From Limonium bicolor (lineage: Eukaryota; Streptophyta; Magnoliopsida; Caryophyllales; Plumbaginaceae): 64,000 nucleotides of DNA. The stretch's first letter is position 1. Each line of letters starts with the position of its first letter. The notes below the pieces were generated by a model that saw nothing but the letters and a program-made list of their open reading frames with translations, searched no databases and had not been told where the DNA came from. Positions 59,376 to 64,000 of the stretch are shown piece by piece. The stretch is from the NCBI GenBank assembly GCA_023374045.1, contig CM041782.1, positions 188,808,925 to 188,872,924 on the forward strand, read 5' to 3'. The position numbers were made by a program, and so were the translations under genes.

Positions 59376-60950
59376 AAACTTGAGTAAGTTTTTCTCATAA
59401 ACTTGGTCAAGGAAGACTGAACTCCATTTAAAATTCTCGGGACCTCCCCAACTTCTTTCGAAACCTTCAAGAGATTCATTCAAAAGCCACTAGGATTACT
59501 CTACTCCACACTTAGAGTGTGCTCTGAGAGGATAGTTAGGACAAATGTTTAGAGTTCGAGGTTGACCTTAAGTACCACATGTGTGCTTTGACCTTTGCAT
59601 GCTTCACTTCTGTTTACTATTGTGTGTTTACTGTCTAAATGTTTACTGCTCTTCATACTCGACATAATATATTTTAATTGCTTATTTGTGGTTTTTTGTA
59701 AATGGGGCCTTCGTAGAAAGGAGCCAACCCATTGTTGCATCGGGTAGTTTAGGACATGCATTCCTCTATGTCACCTCTTCTATCTGCGGTCGGGATTAAC
59801 AATTGGTCCACAATTGGTTCCCTCTGAGTATGGGTCCTTTGTAGCTAAGGAATAAGCCCACGAGGTGGTATGACCGTAGTTGTCTACACCTTGAAACAAC
59901 TCAGGATCCTTTCAAACACCTTTTCGAGTCAAAGCCAGCATATAGTAAGCTATGAGCCTTCAGTGTCCAGCTGCCTGGTCCAGTGTCTAGGATGGGTTTT
60001 ATGAGTAGTTGCCCCCATGTATGCCGCCTGTCTGACCACCTTATGTCTTACCCTGAAGATTGCATGGGCTCAGTTCTCCAGGTGTCCCCTACACCACGGG
60101 TGTCTTTAAAGCTCAATGTCACGCTACAAATTCATAGAGGATCCCGTATTTACGGATACCCATACATGACACAGCGTAGTCAGCGAATAATTTGGACTTT
60201 AGACACACCTTATCGTGTAGACGACGGGAGACCCGTTCCCATGCAATACTTCCCCGAGTTTCCCGAAAAGTGAGTATGTTGTGATAATCCCCGGCCGTGG
60301 CTCGTGTGACTGTATCACTTCGCGTATCCTGACCTTTCGAACTTAAGCACTCCGAACTTTCTTGACGACGTGCCCCACAAGGCATAATAGAGATAAATCC
60401 CGAGAGATGAACAGTGAAGGGACGACGGTTCCCCCGGTGGTATGGAAGCATTAATTGACCTGGAAGGTGATTATCCCAATCATTCACACTCAGCTCCACA
60501 TAAAATCAGCCACGATTTTCACTTTGCGCTTATATCTATGTGTGATCACGTTTCAAAAATTAGCAAAAATCAGAAAATGAATCATGTCGATTGCTCTAAT
60601 GAAACATCTTTAAAGTCGTCCATTTCAAATGATTTCAAAAAACAATGATTTTCAAAATTGTTATTTCCAAAACAGTTTTCAAAACCAGATTCAATCAAAG
60701 TCTTCCAGAAAACAAACTTTATCAAACAACTTGCAAAAAAACAAATTTCAAAAATCTACTGTTTACAAATTATTTTCAAACACTACTTCCCATGAATTTC
60801 ATTTCAAAAACCTACTTTTTACAAACGAATTTCAAACAACATTCTTCACCAACTTTGTTTCTTAATGGTTTTCGAAAATAGTTTTCAAAGTTGATTTTCA
60901 CAAATGTATTTCAAAATAAATGATTTAGTCCCCATGTTGCGACCTGCTAT
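59376..60950 (+). other. Leader / 5' internal region of the Ogre-like element, no recognised gene
   Basis: Ogre elements carry long leaders and an extra ORF before gag. The open frames here (59983-60273, 96 codons; 60442-60648, 68 codons) show no domain I recognise. About 60600-60940 is a TTTCAAAA-rich low-complexity zone. No gag or pol motif appears before the next LTR terminus. Confidence 0.5.
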
Positions 60951-61745
60951 TTTTGAAGCTCAACCCACCTTCAATAGCAGCGGTTATTACTGTGGAGCGT
61001 ACTAATCATTTTGTGTTTTCATAACAGTGGTGGATTTTCACAATGATTTTGTGCTCGATCATCCACCTTTCCTTTCCAAACATATCCCTCATTCCTTCAA
61101 TGGAGCAAGTGAAGCAACATGAAGATCAACTAGCAGATCGAGCCGAAAGCTAGAGGCGCACCTGCCCGTGGAGCTAGCCGAGCGACAGGAAGACCAACAC
61201 CAACCGTTCAAATACAATATTAGAGTTGCACCAACCCGGATCAAGCGACATGAAGATTAGGAACACCTGTTCGAGTTCAAACTGTTGAGAGTCAGAAGAA
61301 CACCAACCCATTCTGTATGATCACAATACCACTTCGAAGCAAGAGCCCGAAGACGAAGCGGAAGAGTTCAGAAGGAGTTTAGCTCAAAATTCCCCCCTTT
61401 AATGACTTTTAGAATTGATGTATAGGTTTTCCCCTAGCATTCTTTTCTCTCTTGTCCATTCTGAATAGATTACATGTATAGGTTTACACATTCCCTTTGA
61501 ATTTATTTAGATCAAAGTGTATAGGGTTCCCCACTCCCTATTTAATTTGCGATTGATCGAGCATCAAAATTTCTATTGAGAAAATTCACCACTTTGAAAA
61601 CACGCGTTTTCAAAATTGTTTTTCTAAAACTTGGTTTCTTTTGGCATGCACGAATAAAGAGAAGAATGAATAAGGAACGACTCCTCACAGTTATATATCA
61701 TTCATTAACTTTGCTTTATGGGGCGAGAATTCACGGTATCTACAG
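60951..61745 (-). repeat. Related LTR 5' terminus in opposite orientation
   Basis: Read on the minus strand from 61745, it begins TGTAGATACC and continues with AATTCTCGCCCCATAAAGCAAA, then a GAGGAGTCGT block. This is the same order as the Ogre-like LTR start at 53445, but diverged. It is therefore the 5' end of an LTR of a related family pointing left. The left boundary is uncertain; I set it only approximately. No matching CA end was found. Confidence 0.55.
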
Positions 61746-64000
61746 AAGGCATCCCCTGAACAAACACACCAATAAATACAACCAAGCGAGAAGCAAACCG
61801 CATGCATTGCATTCATTACAAAAAAGGTTACATGCATTCTCGGTTAGTTCAAATTGGTCAAACAAACACGTCTTATTCACCTCAAAAATTGCATAATCGC
61901 ATGTTCTGTTCTCACCCACTACACATCCCCCTTCAGCCCAATATCTAAACATCCAAAGCCTGATCTTCAGAGGGATAGCAGAAAATCAAAGAGATTGAGC
62001 CTCTTCCACTACAGAACTACCATGTGCATCAGTGACCAAAATGAAAAGAAGTAGTCCTTTCCATATCGTGGGGTCACCATGCGGGAGTTGTCACTCCCTA
62101 AAAGTCCCAAGATCCAGGAGCCAATCACCAAGCCGACCTCACTTGAGAATCACTACCCCGACAGCGACCCCAACAGCTAAACCCTCTTCAAGGCCGATAG
62201 TAATGGGATGAGCTTCATGAGCCATGAGCTGAATTCGACTCAAGCGAGATTAGATGTAGCCTTACCACTCATGCATTGCATCAAAAAAACAAACAAACAC
62301 AAAAAACATTCATTCAACCATCTTCATTATCACTTTCAGCATTTCGCGCATCATACATAGTAATTCCATATTACCACAATAGATTGCATTGTAGATAGTT
62401 GCACTTTCATACTCTCGTATCGAAACGACATCTTTGGGGAAAACCTTGAGAGATTGATTGAACAAAATGCTTGAATCACTAAACTCTCGACCCGTCAATT
62501 CACACAAGGGTTTGATCAAAATCAGCACCACAACAAAGTGAGTAGCGTGCGAAAAGCGGTATTTTCCCTTGAATTTCAAATGAGGGCGTTGGACAATCCG
62601 ATGAGCGATGAGGGAAGGTAAAGAGATTCCATGGAGGTAAAACCACGAGCGACATGTGCATTCCTTCAGCACATTGGGAGGCACAACTCGTAGCGAGATC
62701 GATGTCGATAAACAGGATACGAACTATGATTCATGCAAAGATTCGAGAATAGTAAGAAAACAATCATTGACTAATGAGGATGACAAGGCACTTAGGATCA
62801 AAAATCTCCACAAAACCAAAGAGCTTTAACTGCCCTCTACATAATCCCTTAGTGAGCCCCACTGAGCCTTTCACAACAAACCTTCTTCTACGAACTCCAC
62901 AACATGCCAACTCACATACACATACTTACTCACCCTTGCAATAGAGGAGCTCGAAGGAGCCGGAGCCATGACCCCTCCCCACCATCTTTCACAAAACAAC
63001 AAATAAAATGTTCAAAGAAATCAGTGAGTCAGTGCAACTCCAGAGTCGAACACCAAAAAAATAACACCAAAATTGTCCAAGAAGATCAATGAGCCAATGC
63101 AGCTCCAAAGCTGAAAGCCAAAATAAAAGGCGAAGAACGCTTGAGAAAGTCGATGAGCCCAAAAATGAGAAGAAAGTTCGAACCGTACACTAGAAGAGAC
63201 AAGAAGGAGAAATCCAAATCGAAAGGACCAATGATGTCCCGAGGAAAGCAATAAAAGGTTGTCAAAACCTGTCCAATCATCCCACCCATGGCAAAGGCAA
63301 AACATATCCTCTATTGCACAAAAACTCCACAACTTCCAAACAAATCCTCCAGTCCCATGTGACATACATCATACCCTTCATCCCCGTTATAACCCAATAA
63401 AAGACCTCTGACTCGTTAGTTGATGAGCGTTAACCGAAAGTATCGGATCTGAAACATGAATCATAAGCTTTGTACTTGTTATCAACATATCCCGCCATAC
63501 TAAAGGGACCATGAGCGAATGAGAGCGACCTTACTCCGCAAGGTCTTACGAGTGCGAGTGACTCTTCAAATTAAGCACCAAAACATAAACAGCCTACCCC
63601 ATTGCATGTGAGGAGTTGGTAAGGATCAGAAAGTCCAGAACCTTGAAAGGAAATTCTAAGGAAAATACTGCTCCGAGCTTCGAGAGCATCATCACACCAT
63701 TTGCACACACGGTCATACTCATGAAAGATTGACCCATATCCCTCCGTGAGAGGAAAGTGATTCACGCATTCTAGCTCAACAATCACTCAAGATCAAACTA
63801 AAGATGTCTTATATTCGTAAACCTTATATTAATAGAGATAGGACCGTACCTTCTCTCCAAAAGCTGCATATGAATTTTGCATCATGTCTAGTATTTAATA
63901 TTTGCATGCACCATAATCATTTCATCATCAACATCCCACTGGTAAGAACTTTGCCTAGTCTCGTGGAAGGTCGACTTCAGTTGCCGCTATCAAAGCGTAA
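61746..64000. other. Unassigned region
   Basis: Either flanking DNA or the 3' interior of the minus-strand element whose LTR ends at 61745. The sequence just right of it, read minus, is CAGGGGATGCCTTC, which could be a polypurine tract. The longest minus ORF (62310-62684, 124 codons) has no motif I recognise. No gag, pol or host gene is supported. Confidence 0.4.

Overview
This is plant nuclear repeat DNA. Almost every base can be placed in LTR retrotransposons nested in one another, plus one DNA-transposon end. I see no intact host gene, rRNA, tRNA or CRISPR. The plant origin is inferred from Ty3/gypsy chromoviruses with 4-kb LTRs and an initiator-tRNA-Met primer site, an Athila-type primer site, Ogre/Tat-like LTRs of about 6 kb with an Arg-type primer site, and a CACTA-type terminus.

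Positions 1-47239 are a tandem array of one chromovirus family on the minus strand: partial internal copy A (1-1443), LTR A (1444-5702), internal copy B (5703-26737), LTR B (26738-30969), internal copy C (30970-42956), LTR C (42957-47239). Reading minus, each internal copy runs PBS, gag, an AlkB-type 2-oxoglutarate/Fe(II) dioxygenase block, protease, reverse transcriptase, RNase H, integrase with a chromodomain-like end, and a polypurine tract. The AlkB block resembles plant ALKBH1-type proteins. It follows gag in the same orientation, has a candidate 180-nt intron, and takes the place where a gag zinc knuckle would be expected. This is the most unusual content of the window. All copies are damaged.

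Copies B and C carry the same 6.2-kb Ogre-like solo LTR at the same integrase site with the same CTGAT duplication, and they share three in-frame TAG stops. They are therefore duplicates of an already dead element, not separate insertions. Copy B later gained a 7.46-kb Athila-like gag-protease element without polymerase (11455-18910) and a 1.6-kb solo LTR (23936-25536). Copies A and/or C show the empty sites.

The array sits inside the chromodomain codons of a plus-strand chromovirus, whose last 28 codons (47241-47327) and 3.86-kb 3' LTR (47774-51630) follow. That LTR holds five 72-bp-spaced hairpins. Next come AT-rich DNA, a CACTA-like terminus with subterminal hairpins (52894-53161), a plus-strand Ogre-like LTR (53445-59354) with its PBS, its leader, an oppositely oriented related LTR terminus ending at 61745, and about 2.3 kb that I cannot assign.
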